From NCBI RefSeq assembly GCF_000426185.1, contig NZ_AUEW01000011.1, positions 1 to 64,000 of the forward strand: 64,000 nucleotides of DNA. Reading direction: 5' to 3'. This DNA is from Cellulomonas sp. URHD0024. Its GTDB lineage: Bacteria; Actinomycetota; Actinomycetes; Actinomycetales; Cellulomonadaceae. How positions within the stretch are numbered: position 1 is the first letter of the stretch; each line of letters starts with the position of its first letter. Below are positions 27,777 to 35,181 of the stretch, in pieces. Under the pieces are notes generated by a model. That model saw only the letters and a list, made by a program, of their open reading frames with translations, was not told the origin of the DNA and did not search any database. The translations under genes were made by a program, and so were the position numbers.

Positions 27777-27971
27777 ATGGTGACCGCGCTGCACCGTGCG
27801 TCCGCCGTGATGATTCTCGCCACCATCGTCGGCGTGCTTTCCTGCGTCGCGACCGTCCTGTTCTCTGGCTGGGCGAAGGACGACCGAAGAGCCCGGACGG
27901 CGCGACGGGCCGGGGCAGCGTTCTTGGTTCTTCTCTTGGGCGCCACGGCAACGTGGCTCCTGTCCGCGTGA
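27777..27971 (+). CDS. Small membrane protein B (64 aa), unknown
   Basis: A 64-residue protein with two predicted membrane helices (about 10-30 and 46-62) and a charged loop between (WAKDDRRARTARRAG), again a helical hairpin. ATG 27777, with an in-frame GTG at 27780, follows a G-rich GGGGGTGG that may act as ribosome binding site. It starts 27 bases after gene A. No known family recognised. Confidence 0.6.
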   Translation: MVTALHRASAVMILATIVGVLSCVATVLFSGWAKDDRRARTARRAGAAFLVLLLGATATWLLSA

Positions 27972-28005
27972 CCGCAGGACGAGCTGTGCAACGGAGGGAG
28001 AACCA

Positions 28006-28260
28006 ATGAGCGCAATCAACGAGCAGCCTCCGGGACCGCGCGTCGTGACCCTGCGCCCGGTCGTCGCGCTGCAGGTCGTCGCATTCCTCGTGCTCGGGTT
28101 CGTGCTGGCAGGTGCCGGCCTCGCCTCGGCGCAGACCCTCGCGGTGTGTGGGCTCTGCCTCGTCGCCGCCGTGGCGCCGACCGTCATCCTGGTCCAGATC
28201 GTGCGCGGGAGGTGGACGCTCCGCGGCGCCACCACCACGAAGCTCGATGGCGCCTCGTGA
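28006..28260 (+). CDS. Small membrane protein C (84 aa), unknown
   Basis: An 84-residue protein: a short polar N terminus (MSAINEQPPGPRVVTLRP), two hydrophobic segments (about 19-40 and 43-64) and a C-terminal charged tail (RGRWTLRGATTTKLDG). GGAGGGAG 6-13 bases before ATG 28006 is a strong ribosome binding site. Its stop overlaps the start of gene D as GTGA. The function is unknown. Confidence 0.7.
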   Translation: MSAINEQPPGPRVVTLRPVVALQVVAFLVLGFVLAGAGLASAQTLAVCGLCLVAAVAPTVILVQIVRGRWTLRGATTTKLDGAS

Positions 28261-28442
28261 CCACGAGAGCCGAGATCAGATGGGCCCTGCTCCTGCTCGC
28301 TCTCGGCGGCTTCGTGGTGGCCGTCGCACTGTCGCACGGTGGCCATGGCGTGCTGCTTTTCAGCGCACTCGCGGGCATGCTCCTGATGCTGATCGCCGTT
28401 GTCGTCGCGGTTCGAGCCGTCGTCCTGCGGAACCGGAGGTGA
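28257..28442 (+). CDS. Small membrane protein D (61 aa), unknown
   Basis: A 61-residue protein with two hydrophobic segments (about 9-27 and 31-54) separated by SHGGHG and ending in basic residues (RAVVLRNRR). GTG 28257 overlaps the stop of gene C, so translation is coupled. It converges on the XRE-MurA fusion gene with a 13-base gap between stops. No family recognised. Confidence 0.65.
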   Translation: MTTRAEIRWALLLLALGGFVVAVALSHGGHGVLLFSALAGMLLMLIAVVVAVRAVVLRNRR

Positions 28443-28455
28443 CAGTCCCGACGGG

Positions 28456-30030
28456 TCAGTCGCGGAAGGTCTCGATGCGGGCGCCGAGCTGGACCAGGCG
28501 GTCCTGCAGCTGCTCGTAGCCGCGCGCGATGATGTCGACGTCGCGCAGCACGGACGTGCCCTTGGCGGCGAGCATGGCGAGCAGGATGACGACCGCCGGT
28601 CGTAGCGCGGGCGGGCAGGAGACCTCGGTGCCGGACCAGTGCGTCGGGCCGCTGATCTGCAGGCGGTGGGCGTCGAGCAGCCGGACGTCGGCGCCGAGGC
28701 GGGTCAGATCGGTCAGGTGGATCGCGCGGCCCTCGTAGACCCAGTCGTGGATGAGGGTGGTGCCGTCGGCGCAGGCCGCGATCGCGGCGAAGAACGGCAG
28801 GTTGTCGATGTTCAGGCCCGGGAACGGCATCGGGTGGATCTTGTCGATGGGCGCACGCAGGTCGCTCGGGAACACCGTGACGTCGACCAGACGGGTGCGG
28901 CCGTTCTGCGCGGCGTACTCGTCGGAGAGCTCGTAGCGCAGGCCCATCTCGGCGAGGGTGGCCAGCTCGATCTCCATGAACTCGATCGGCACGCGGCCCA
29001 CCGTGATCTCCGACGAGGTGACGATACCGGCGGTGAGCAGGCTCATCGCCTCGACCGGGTCCTCCGAGACGGCGTACTCCACGTCGGCGTCGATGTCTGC
29101 GAGCCCGTGCACGTGCAGTGTCGTGGTGCCGATCCCGTCGATCCGCACGCCGAGCAGCTCCAGGTAGAAGCAGAGGTCCTGGACCATGTAGTTGGGGCTG
29201 GCGTTGCGGATCGTGGTGACGCCCGTCCGGCGGGCGGCGGCCATGATGACGTTCTCGGTGACGGTGTCGCCGCGCTCGGTGAGGACGACCGTGAGGTCCC
29301 GCTTCTCGGAGCGCTCCACCATCGCGTGGTAGTCGCCGGCGGTCGCCGTGACCTCCAGGCCGAAGGGGCGAAGCCCGATCAGGTGCGGTTCGACGGTGCG
29401 CGTTCCGAGGTCACAACCACCGGCGTAGGGCAGGCGGAACTCGTCCTGCTGGCCGAGCAGCGGGCCGAGGAACATGATGATCGACCGGGTGCGGCGAGCC
29501 GCGTCCACGTCGATGTCCTCGAGCTGCAGCCGGTCGGGGACCACGATCTCCAGGTCTCGGCCGTCCGTCGACCAGACGGCCTTGACGCCGACCGAGCGCA
29601 GTACCTCGACGATGCGGTCGACCTCGACGATCCGGGCCACGTTGCGCAGGCGGGTGATACCGCGGTTGAGCAGCGACGCGCACAGCAGTGCGACGGCGCC
29701 GTTCTTGCTGGTGTTGACGTCGATCCGGCCGCTCAGCGTCTGACCGCCCTGCACGCGCAGGTGGGTGCGCTGCGGACCGCCGAGCGTCACGATGGGGGAG
29801 TCGAGGGCGGCTCCGATCCGGGTCAGCATCTCGAGGCTGACGTTCTGCGCACCCTGCTCGATGCGGTGGATCGCCGACTGGCTCGTGCCCAGCCGCTCCG
29901 CCAGCTGCGCCTGCGTGAGGCCCTGGTGCTGCCGCGCTGAGCGGACCAGCGAGCCGACGTGCGCGAGCGGATCGGACACGATCGGGAAGGAGCCGGTGCT
30001 GAGTGGGACCGGGGTGCTGGTCGTCGTCAT
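28456..30030 (-). CDS. XRE-type HTH fused to MurA-like enolpyruvyl transferase
   Basis: A 524-residue protein with two unlike parts. Residues 21-78 are an XRE/Cro helix-turn-helix (RQHQGLTQAQLAERLGTSQS, IHRIEQGAQNVSLEML). Residues about 88-524 are a complete UDP-N-acetylglucosamine 1-carboxyvinyltransferase fold. Key MurA residues are kept: Lys109-Asn110 (SKNGA, matching E. coli Lys22-Asn23) and the loop Cys206 (GGCDLGTRTVEPH, matching Cys115). It could still bind UDP-GlcNAc and phosphoenolpyruvate, and may be a regulator sensing wall precursors, or a second MurA with DNA-binding control. ATG 30030 sits 7 bases after TAACGT, and a palindrome lies in the promoter, so autoregulation is likely. 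Whether another murA exists elsewhere cannot be seen. Confidence 0.85.
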   Translation of the reverse strand: MTTTSTPVPLSTGSFPIVSDPLAHVGSLVRSARQHQGLTQAQLAERLGTSQSAIHRIEQGAQNVSLEMLTRIGAALDSPIVTLGGPQRTHLRVQGGQTLSGRIDVNTSKNGAVALLCASLLNRGITRLRNVARIVEVDRIVEVLRSVGVKAVWSTDGRDLEIVVPDRLQLEDIDVDAARRTRSIIMFLGPLLGQQDEFRLPYAGGCDLGTRTVEPHLIGLRPFGLEVTATAGDYHAMVERSEKRDLTVVLTERGDTVTENVIMAAARRTGVTTIRNASPNYMVQDLCFYLELLGVRIDGIGTTTLHVHGLADIDADVEYAVSEDPVEAMSLLTAGIVTSSEITVGRVPIEFMEIELATLAEMGLRYELSDEYAAQNGRTRLVDVTVFPSDLRAPIDKIHPMPFPGLNIDNLPFFAAIAACADGTTLIHDWVYEGRAIHLTDLTRLGADVRLLDAHRLQISGPTHWSGTEVSCPPALRPAVVILLAMLAAKGTSVLRDVDIIARGYEQLQDRLVQLGARIETFRD

Positions 30031-30037
30031 GTGGACG

Positions 30038-30056
30038 ACGTTAACTCATCTATGAG
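30038..30056 (-). promoter_or_regulatory. Promoter and palindromic operator of the XRE-MurA gene
   Basis: On the minus strand TAACGT (30043-30038) lies 7 bases before the ATG. Immediately upstream is the inverted repeat CTCAT-CT-ATGAG (30045-30056), between the -10 and -35 positions. The HTH of the downstream protein is the obvious candidate to bind it. The remaining bases to 30140 hold no gene. Confidence 0.55.
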
Positions 30057-30140
30057 ATAGCGCCACCTCGAATGCGCCTCGCGAATCGGGTCCTGGGCGA
30101 TCTGTCCGGCCGCCGCAACTCAGCCGCGATATGACGTAAC

Positions 30141-30860
30141 TCACCACAGCGTGCCGACGGGCTGGCGCGTCGGCCACACGTCGGACACCCCTGGCCCGTC
30201 GAGGCCCTGCTCCAGCCGCCACGCGTTGAGCCCCTCCGCCCACGCCTGGTGCGCAGCCGACTGGTACTCGTGCAGCGTGTCCAGGTCCAGCGAGGCGAGG
30301 TGCGGGAAGCGGCCGACGATCCGCTCCAGGACGTCGAGCGTCGCGACGACGTCGACGTCGGCGGTGTGCAGGGCGCCGGACTCGACGACCTCGTAGAACC
30401 CGCACAGGTCGACCAGCTTGCGCTTGCCGCGGCGGAGCTGGTCCTCCGCCCGGTCGAGGACGAGCGGGTCGATCACCGGGCGGGCCTCGTTGTAGAGGCG
30501 CTCCGGCAGGGTCCTCAGCCTGTGGCGCCGCAGCTCGGCATCGAGCAGGCACAGGTCGAACGTCGCGTTGTAGGCCACGACCGGGACGCCGTCACGGAAG
30601 GCCTGCGCCAGCTCGGTCGCGATCTCCTCCAGCGCCTGCTTGGGCTTGCTGCCGTGCCGGCGCGCGTGGTCCGTGCTGATGCCGTGGATGTCGGCAGCGG
30701 CCTGCGGGATGTCGACCCCGGGGTTGATGAGCCAGTTGCGGATGTGGGTGCCGGTCTCGTCGCGACGGACCAGTGCGGCGGTCACGATGCGGTCGTTGTC
30801 GACGTCGATCCCGGTGGTCTCGGTGTCGAAGCCGAGCAGTGGCCCGTCCGTCCAGCTCAT
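30141..30860 (-). CDS. DnaQ-like 3'-5' exonuclease
   Basis: A 239-residue DEDD-superfamily exonuclease. Exo I is GFDTETTGIDVDNDRIVTAAL, Exo II is VVAYNATFDLCLLDAEL, and Exo III is ALHTADVDVVATLDVL with the H-x4-D of the DEDDh type. It resembles the epsilon proofreading subunit but is a stand-alone protein, so repair or RNA/DNA turnover is equally likely. ATG 30858-30860 is preferred; another ATG lies 12 bases upstream at 30870-30872 within a repeated GGACACGGATGAG. Divergent from guaB3 (129 bases between starts). There are about 70 C-terminal residues after the nuclease core without known motif. Confidence 0.88.
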   Translation of the reverse strand: MSWTDGPLLGFDTETTGIDVDNDRIVTAALVRRDETGTHIRNWLINPGVDIPQAAADIHGISTDHARRHGSKPKQALEEIATELAQAFRDGVPVVAYNATFDLCLLDAELRRHRLRTLPERLYNEARPVIDPLVLDRAEDQLRRGKRKLVDLCGFYEVVESGALHTADVDVVATLDVLERIVGRFPHLASLDLDTLHEYQSAAHQAWAEGLNAWRLEQGLDGPGVSDVWPTRQPVGTLW

Positions 30861-30977
30861 CCGTGTCCTCATCCGTGTCCTGCGTCGATCGGTCTGCCGT
30901 CAGGATGGCACCGAGGTCCGACACGACCGTGCAGGCGGACCGCGTGCCGCGCGATCGGGAACGAACCGCACCCCCGG

Positions 30978-30983
30978 TAACCT
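30978..30983 (+). promoter_or_regulatory. -10 element of guaB3 (leaderless)
   Basis: TAACCT lies 6 bases before GTG 30990 with no ribosome binding site in between. Confidence 0.6.
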
Positions 30984-30989
30984 TGCCTG

Positions 30990-32114
30990 GTGAGCAACGA
31001 CATCGAGATCGGTCGCGGCAAGCGCGGGCGCCGCGCGTACTCCTTCGACGACGTGGCCGTCGTCCCGTCACGCCGCACGCGCGACCCGGAGGAGGTCTCC
31101 GTCGGCTGGCAGATCGACGCGTACCACTTCGACCTCCCGGTCCTCGCGGCTCCCATGGACTCCGTGATGAGCCCGGCCACCGCCGTCGCGCTCGGCAACG
31201 CCGGGGGGCTCGGCGTGCTGGACCTGGAGGGCCTCTGGACGCGGTACGAGGACCCGGCGCCGCTGCTCGAGGAGATCGCGACCTTCGACGCTGCCGGTGC
31301 GACCGCTCGCATGCAGGAGATCTACGCGGCCCCGATCCAGCCGGAGCTGATCACCGCCCGCCTCAAGGAGGTGCGCGCAGCCGGCGTCACCGTCGCGGGT
31401 GCCCTGTCCCCGCAGCGCACCAACGAGTTCTGGCGCACGGTCGTCGACGCCGGGGTGGACCTGTTCGTCATCCGCGGGACGACGGTGTCCGCCGAGCACG
31501 TGTCCGGCCGCGCCGAACCGCTGAACCTCAAGCGGTTCATCTACGAGCTCGACGTCCCCGTGATCGTCGGTGGCGCCTCCACCTACACCGCGGCCCTCCA
31601 CCTGATGCGCACCGGCGCCGCGGGGGTGCTGGTCGGCTTCGGCGGCGGCGCGGCGCACACCACGCGACTCTCGCTCGGCATCCACGCGCCCATGGCGTCG
31701 GCGGTCGCGGACGTCGCCGCGGCCCGCCGCGACTACCTGGACGAGTCGGGCGGTCGGTACGTGCACGTCATCGCCGACGGAGGTGTGGGCCGCTCCGGCG
31801 ACCTGGTCAAGGCTGTCGCGTGCGGTGCGGACGCCGTCATGCTCGGTGCTGCGCTGGCTCGTGCCACCGAGGCGCCGGGCCGGGGCTGGCACTGGGGTCC
31901 CGAGGCGCACCACCCGGAGCTGCCGCGCGGCGAGCGCGTCGAGGTGGGTACCGCGGGCTCGCTCCAGCAGATCCTCTTCGGCCCGGGACACACCGCCGAC
32001 GGAACGCTCAACCTCATGGGTGCACTGCGCCGCGCGATGGCCACCACCGGCTACTCGGACCTCAAGGAGTTCCAGCGTGTCGAGGTCGTCGTGAGCCCGT
32101 ACCAGCCCCACTGA
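30990..32114 (+). CDS. guaB3: GuaB3-family IMP dehydrogenase-like protein
   Basis: A 374-residue TIM-barrel paralogue of IMP dehydrogenase without CBS domains. It begins GRGKRGRRAYSFDDVAVVPS, and has LAAPMDSVMSPATAVALGNAGGLG and VHVIADGGVGRSGDLVKAVACGADAVMLG. The loop aligned with the IMPDH cysteine loop reads FGGGAAHTTRLSLGI, so the catalytic Cys is replaced. Normal IMP oxidation is therefore unlikely. A cyanobacterial GuaB3 has been reported as a GMP reductase; actinobacterial GuaB3 is not well understood. In Mycobacterium it follows guaB2 directly, whereas here six other genes separate them. GTG 30990 gives the homologous N terminus. Confidence 0.9.
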   Translation: MSNDIEIGRGKRGRRAYSFDDVAVVPSRRTRDPEEVSVGWQIDAYHFDLPVLAAPMDSVMSPATAVALGNAGGLGVLDLEGLWTRYEDPAPLLEEIATFDAAGATARMQEIYAAPIQPELITARLKEVRAAGVTVAGALSPQRTNEFWRTVVDAGVDLFVIRGTTVSAEHVSGRAEPLNLKRFIYELDVPVIVGGASTYTAALHLMRTGAAGVLVGFGGGAAHTTRLSLGIHAPMASAVADVAAARRDYLDESGGRYVHVIADGGVGRSGDLVKAVACGADAVMLGAALARATEAPGRGWHWGPEAHHPELPRGERVEVGTAGSLQQILFGPGHTADGTLNLMGALRRAMATTGYSDLKEFQRVEVVVSPYQPH

Positions 32115-32195
32115 CACGGCGAGCTCCGAGCCCGCTGACGACTCGCGGCGTGCAGTCGCGTCGAGTGCTCAGCCGCCGCGCGTACCCTGCCGGGT

Positions 32196-33824
32196 ATGGC
32201 GCACGACCCTGGACACATCGAGCTGCACGACCCCGAGACCGACCCGCTCGCGACGTACGTCCTCGAACCGGACGACATACGCACGCTCCTGCGTCGTGTC
32301 GTCGCGTCGCCGGGCGCCGCCACCTATACGTCGCACGCGCCGTTCACGGGCGGTCCGATCGCCGCCATCCCGCTGTCGAGCACGCAGGACGTGGCCCGCG
32401 CCGCACGGGCTGCCCGCTCGGCTCAGCGACTGTGGGCGGCCCGCCCGCTGCGTGAGCGGACCGCGGTGCTCTCCCGCGTCCACGACCTCGTGCTCGAACG
32501 CCAGAGCGACGTCCTCGACCTCATCCAGCTGGAGGCCGGCAAGGCGCGCGTCTCGGCGTTCGAGGAGGTCTGCGACATCGCGAACATCGCGCGGCACTAC
32601 GCGCTGCGCGCCGGCCGCTACCTCGCACCCCGGCGGGTCGCCGGTCTCATCCCGGGCCTGACGACGACGCGGGTCCTGCGCCACCCGATCGGTGTGGTCG
32701 GCGTCGTCGCGCCCTGGAACTTCCCGCTGACCCTCACGCTCGGCGACGTGCTCCCGGCGCTCGTCGCGGGCAACGCGGTGATCCTGCGTCCCGACCCGCA
32801 GACGTCGCTCACGTCGCTGTGGGCCGCGGAGCTGCTGGAGGCGGCCGGGCTTCCCGACGGGCTGCTGCAGGTGGTCGTCGGGGACGGCTCGATCGGTGCG
32901 GCCGTGGTCGAGCACGTGGACCACGTGAGCTTCACGGGGTCGACGCGGACCGGGCGTCTCGTAGCCGCGCAGGCCGGCTCGCTCCTGGTACCGGCGACGC
33001 TCGAGCTCGGCGGCAAGAACCCGATGTACGTCGCCGAGGACGTGGATGTCGAGGTGGCCGCCGAGGGGGCCGTCCGCGCGTGCTTCGTCGGCACCGGTCA
33101 GGTCTGCGTCAGCATCGAGCGGATCTACGTCCACGAGGCCGTCGCCGACGAGTTCACCGAGGCCTTCGTGCGTCGCACAGGCGAGCTGCGGATCGGGTCG
33201 GGTCTCGACTACGCCTCCGACGTGGGTTCCCTGACCTCGGCCGCGCAGCTCGCGACGGTCGTCGAGCACGTCGAGGACGCCATCGGGCACGGGGCGACCG
33301 TGCTCGCCGGGGGCGTGCACCGCAGCGACCTCGGTCCATGGTTCTACGAGCCGACGATCCTTGCCGACGTCCCGGACGAGGCGCGCCTGGTCCGCGAGGA
33401 GACGTTCGGTCCCGTCGCGACGATCTACCGCGTCGCGTCCGACGACGAGGCCGTCGCCGCCATGAACGACTCCGACTTCGGCCTGAACGCGAGCATCTGG
33501 ACCGCGAACACGCGCCGGGGTGCCGCACTGGCCGCCCGCGTCCGGTCCGGCTCGGTCAACGTCAACGAAGGCTATGTCGCGACCTGGGGCTCGGTCGGGG
33601 CGCCGCAGGGCGGGATCGGCGCGTCCGGCATGGGTGCGCGGCACGGTCGCGAGGGCCTCTGGGCGACGACCCGCGCGCAGACCGTCGCCGTCCAGCACGG
33701 GGTGCACGGCGTCCTCGGAGGTCCCGGCGTCGGTCTGCATCGGATGTTCGACCTCGGCACCGAGACGTGGCCGCGCCTCTACACGGAGGCACTGCGCGCG
33801 ATGAAGACGTTCCGGCTGCCCTGA
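32196..33824 (+). CDS. Succinate-semialdehyde dehydrogenase (NAD(P)+)
   Basis: A 542-residue aldehyde dehydrogenase. Catalytic residues are Cys304 (GTGQVCVSIERI) and the general-base Glu in LELGGKNPMYVAEDVD. The oxyanion Asn lies in APWNFPLTLTLGDVLPAL and the cofactor loop is FTGSTRTGRL; EETFGPVATIYRV is also typical. The overall pattern fits the actinobacterial succinic semialdehyde dehydrogenase (GabD2) family, which would feed succinate to the TCA cycle. TACCCT (32183-32188) lies 7 bases before ATG 32196, a leaderless start. It converges on ackA; 133 bases between stops hold no gene. Substrate specificity cannot be proven from sequence. Confidence 0.85.
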   Translation: MAHDPGHIELHDPETDPLATYVLEPDDIRTLLRRVVASPGAATYTSHAPFTGGPIAAIPLSSTQDVARAARAARSAQRLWAARPLRERTAVLSRVHDLVLERQSDVLDLIQLEAGKARVSAFEEVCDIANIARHYALRAGRYLAPRRVAGLIPGLTTTRVLRHPIGVVGVVAPWNFPLTLTLGDVLPALVAGNAVILRPDPQTSLTSLWAAELLEAAGLPDGLLQVVVGDGSIGAAVVEHVDHVSFTGSTRTGRLVAAQAGSLLVPATLELGGKNPMYVAEDVDVEVAAEGAVRACFVGTGQVCVSIERIYVHEAVADEFTEAFVRRTGELRIGSGLDYASDVGSLTSAAQLATVVEHVEDAIGHGATVLAGGVHRSDLGPWFYEPTILADVPDEARLVREETFGPVATIYRVASDDEAVAAMNDSDFGLNASIWTANTRRGAALAARVRSGSVNVNEGYVATWGSVGAPQGGIGASGMGARHGREGLWATTRAQTVAVQHGVHGVLGGPGVGLHRMFDLGTETWPRLYTEALRAMKTFRLP

Positions 33825-33957
33825 TCCGCGGGTGGCGGGCGACGACGACGTCCGCGGTGCCATCGGACCCGGTCAGGCTCCCTTCTGGGAGCCGGGCGAG
33901 CACCACACGTCATGGCGGACACGGCGATGACCGTGCTGATCGGCCAGCGCGGACAGC

Positions 33958-35181
33958 TCAGGCGTGCCCGAGGTCGGCCGAGTCGTCGGGTGCGTCGCCG
34001 ACGAGGTCGACGGCCTGCCGGGCGATCGCGAGCTCCTCGTTCGTGGGGACCACCATGACCGTGGTCGTCGCCCAGTCCGGGGAGATGATCCGCGGCTCGC
34101 GGATACGGCCGGCGTTCTTCTCGAGGTCGACCGCGATGCCCAGCGACTCGAGGTTCTCGAGGGCGCGGGCGCGGACGATCTCGTCGTTCTCGCCGACGCC
34201 CGCGGTGAACGCGATGACGTCGACGCGGCCGAGCACTGCGCAGTAGGCACCCACGTACTTGCGCAGCCGGTGCAGGTAGACGTCCAGCGCGAGGACGGCG
34301 TCCGGGTCGCCTGCATCGACGAGGCCGTGCAGGGCGCGGAAGTCGTTCTCGCCGGAGAGGCCCTTGAGGCCGGACCGCCGGTTGAGCAGGTCGTCGACGT
34401 CGTCGACACTCATGCCCGCGTTGCGCTGCAGGTGGATGAGCACCGCGGGGTCGAGGTCGCCCGAGCGGGTCCCCATCACCAGCCCTTCGAGCGGCGTCAG
34501 GCCCATGGACGTCTCGACCGCGACGCCACCCCGGACCGCCGACGCGGACGCGCCGTTGCCCAGGTGCAGCACGATCTGGTTGAGGTCCTGCGGGCGGCGA
34601 CCCAGCACCTCGGCCACCCGCGTGGACACGTACTGGTGCGACGTCCCGTGGAAGCCGTAGCGCCGGACGCCGTAGGCCGCGGCGACCTCCTTGTCGATCG
34701 CGTACGTCGCCGCAGCCTCGGGGAGCGTGCGGAAGAACGCGGTGTCGAACACGACGACGTGCGGCACGTCGGGAAACAGCTCGCGGGCCACGCGGATGCC
34801 GGTGAGGTTGGGCGGGTTGTGCAGCGGAGCCAGCGGCGACAGGGCGTCGATCTGGTCCATGACCTCGTCCGTGACGAGAACCGGCCCGCCGAACACCGAC
34901 CCGCCGTGCACCACGCGGTGGCCGACGGCGACGATGCCGGCCTCCTGCAGGTCGGGGCCCTGTTCCCGGAAGAGGTCGAGGACCGCGCGCAGCCCGGCGC
35001 CGTGGTCGGGCACCGGGTCTGTCCGGGAGGTCGTCGCATCCGCGAACGTGTGCTTGATCGAACCGACGGTCTCGCCGATCCGCTCGACGATGCCCGAGGC
35101 GAGCGCGGATCCGTGGACGGTGTCGACCAGCTGGTACTTGATCGACGACGACCCGGAGTTGACCACGAGAACGGTGCTCAC
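33958..35181 (-). CDS. ackA: Acetate kinase
   Basis: Converts acetyl-phosphate and ADP to acetate and ATP. The 407-residue ASKHA-fold protein shows VLVVNSGSSSIKYQL, GHRVVHGG, VVFDTAFFRTLP, YGVRRYGFHGTSHQYVS, HLGNGASA, TPLEGLVMGTRSGDLDP and FTAGVGEND. The start is GTG 35179-35181, overlapping the pta stop as GTGA; the frame is open further upstream within pta. With pta and xfp it forms one minus-strand unit, giving ATP from phosphoketolase-derived acetyl-phosphate. Confidence 0.97.
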   Translation of the reverse strand: MSTVLVVNSGSSSIKYQLVDTVHGSALASGIVERIGETVGSIKHTFADATTSRTDPVPDHGAGLRAVLDLFREQGPDLQEAGIVAVGHRVVHGGSVFGGPVLVTDEVMDQIDALSPLAPLHNPPNLTGIRVARELFPDVPHVVVFDTAFFRTLPEAAATYAIDKEVAAAYGVRRYGFHGTSHQYVSTRVAEVLGRRPQDLNQIVLHLGNGASASAVRGGVAVETSMGLTPLEGLVMGTRSGDLDPAVLIHLQRNAGMSVDDVDDLLNRRSGLKGLSGENDFRALHGLVDAGDPDAVLALDVYLHRLRKYVGAYCAVLGRVDVIAFTAGVGENDEIVRARALENLESLGIAVDLEKNAGRIREPRIISPDWATTTVMVVPTNEELAIARQAVDLVGDAPDDSADLGHA

